Shown here piece after piece: positions 63,432 through 64,000 of a stretch of DNA of 64,000 nucleotides (position 1 is its first letter; each line of letters opens with the position of its first letter). The position numbers and the translations under genes are program-made. The notes beneath the pieces are model-generated. The model did no database searches, was not told where the DNA came from, and worked only from the letters and a program-made list of their open reading frames with translations. The DNA comes from Herpetosiphon gulosus (GTDB lineage Bacteria > Chloroflexota > Chloroflexia > Chloroflexales > Herpetosiphonaceae): the NCBI RefSeq assembly GCF_039545135.1, contig NZ_BAABRU010000003.1, forward strand, positions 62,001-126,000. Direction: 5' to 3'.

Positions 63432-64000
63432 TTATTGGTCTGAGGTCATTGGTAGATACAATCGATAGGTCTGTTGTGTAGATATGGCGATCGATTGAGC
63501 CGCTGAACTATTGCCAACACTATCGCGAACACGGACATAGAGGGTTGAATTTGGCAGGCCTTCAAGATCGATCACTGGGCTATAGGGGAGCCAAGTGCTA
63601 CCACTAAAATCTGCTCGAGAACTCAGCTGAACCGCATTAATGCCACTACCCGTTGGGTCATCGCTGGCCGTAATTGCTAAGCCAAGGCTTGCCGCAAATG
63701 GATAAACCTGCATCTCAATGAGGTTAGGAGCGGTCGTATCCAAACGAATATCATCACGCAACTCATGGCCAGCACAGAGCATTGTTCCCTGGCTATCACG
63801 AAATTCAGCATAAACAGTTCGGTTATTGCCTAATAACGAACTCGTCAAAAGCCAATCAAGACTGGCTTGATACGGTTGCCAAGCAATCGATGAATCAAGT
63901 GGTTGATTGCTAACTCGCATGGTAGCGGCTTGATCAACCCGAAACTCCAAATCCACATTGAGGTTGGCTGTAAATTGAGCACCTTGATCGATTTGCACTA
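63432..64000 (-). CDS. C-terminal part of a secreted Ig-like protein (runs off the window)
   Basis: The last 188 residues of a larger protein; beta-rich, with Ig-like content (LDTTAPNLIEMQVYPFAASL and NSTLYVRVRDSVGNSSAA). It ends in YRLYLPMTSDQ, the tail shared with other exported proteins here. No signal peptide is seen because the N-terminus lies beyond the window; a GTG at 63998 is probably internal. It lies upstream of the CHAP pair on the same strand. Confidence 0.72.
   Translation of the reverse strand, partial: VQIDQGAQFTANLNVDLEFRVDQAATMRVSNQPLDSSIAWQPYQASLDWLLTSSLLGNNRTVYAEFRDSQGTMLCAGHELRDDIRLDTTAPNLIEMQVYPFAASLGLAITASDDPTGSGINAVQLSSRADFSGSTWLPYSPVIDLEGLPNSTLYVRVRDSVGNSSAAQSIAISTQQTYRLYLPMTSDQ

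Overview
The window looks like chromosome of a filamentous, gliding Chloroflexota bacterium, most like Herpetosiphon. This is inferred from content: many NB-ARC/TPR (STAND) proteins, class III cyclases with GAF or ATPase/TPR parts, large secreted proteins with Thr-Pro linkers, Ig-like repeats and a short C-terminal '-LP-' tail, a mevalonate-type isoprenoid gene, a microbial PARG, and a SufU-type scaffold. No rRNA, tRNA, CRISPR array, IS transposase or prophage gene was seen. Most of the window is gene-dense with moderate GC; the STAND gene at 1523-4075 is visibly more AT-rich.

Layout. 1-1390: two RsbW-like anti-sigma kinases and an RsbV-like STAS antagonist, closed by a terminator. 1523-4075: isolated AT-rich STAND ATPase. 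4133-7717: secreted C11 (clostripain-like) peptidase with a dockerin-like Ca-binding pair. 7718-8380: intergenic, with interleaved inverted repeats. 8381-11309: hsp20-lon operon, divergent from a coupled GNAT-PARG pair (11477-13071). 13255-15167: V4R-like protein, then a methyltransferase overlapping a small membrane protein. 15240-18499: mvaD - sortase - TPR membrane protein operon. 18563-21263: small zinc-ribbon protein, GAF-GAF-cyclase, lone response regulator. 21708-26195: XRE-NB-ARC-TPR regulator followed by a GH16 glucanase with FN3, CBM2 and F5/8C modules. 26268-28361: DNA-binding-like protein divergent from a PadR operon, with two clear operator regions. 28414-30777: GT87-like membrane protein, Nudix, SufT and SufU. 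30895-37333: secreted lipase, divergent NB-ARC-TPR regulator, beta-lactamase-fold lipoprotein. 37638-44035: Thr-Pro-linker secreted protein, tandem cyclase, Cthe_2159-type beta-helix lipoprotein. 44297-54069: 1459-aa ATPase/TPR protein flanked by direct repeats, a membrane-TPR protein, and a 1295-aa protein with the soluble adenylyl cyclase architecture. 54154-56079: two STM4015-type LRR paralogues, one frameshifted at an 8-bp homopolymer. 56156-59534: AspT/YidE-type transporter, PRC-barrel protein, SDR. 59602-64000: two secreted CHAP proteins and the end of a third secreted protein.

Themes. Cyclic-nucleotide and STAND signalling proteins are strongly over-represented (three cyclase genes, five P-loop/TPR genes). 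Secreted degradative and cell-wall proteins form the other block. Four of them end in the same short [YF]LP tail and a fifth carries it internally; a sortase-fold enzyme is also encoded, so an uncharacterised C-terminal sorting or processing signal is the most interesting hypothesis here. A family of GC-rich inverted repeats sits at gene ends, and one copy supplies a stop codon.
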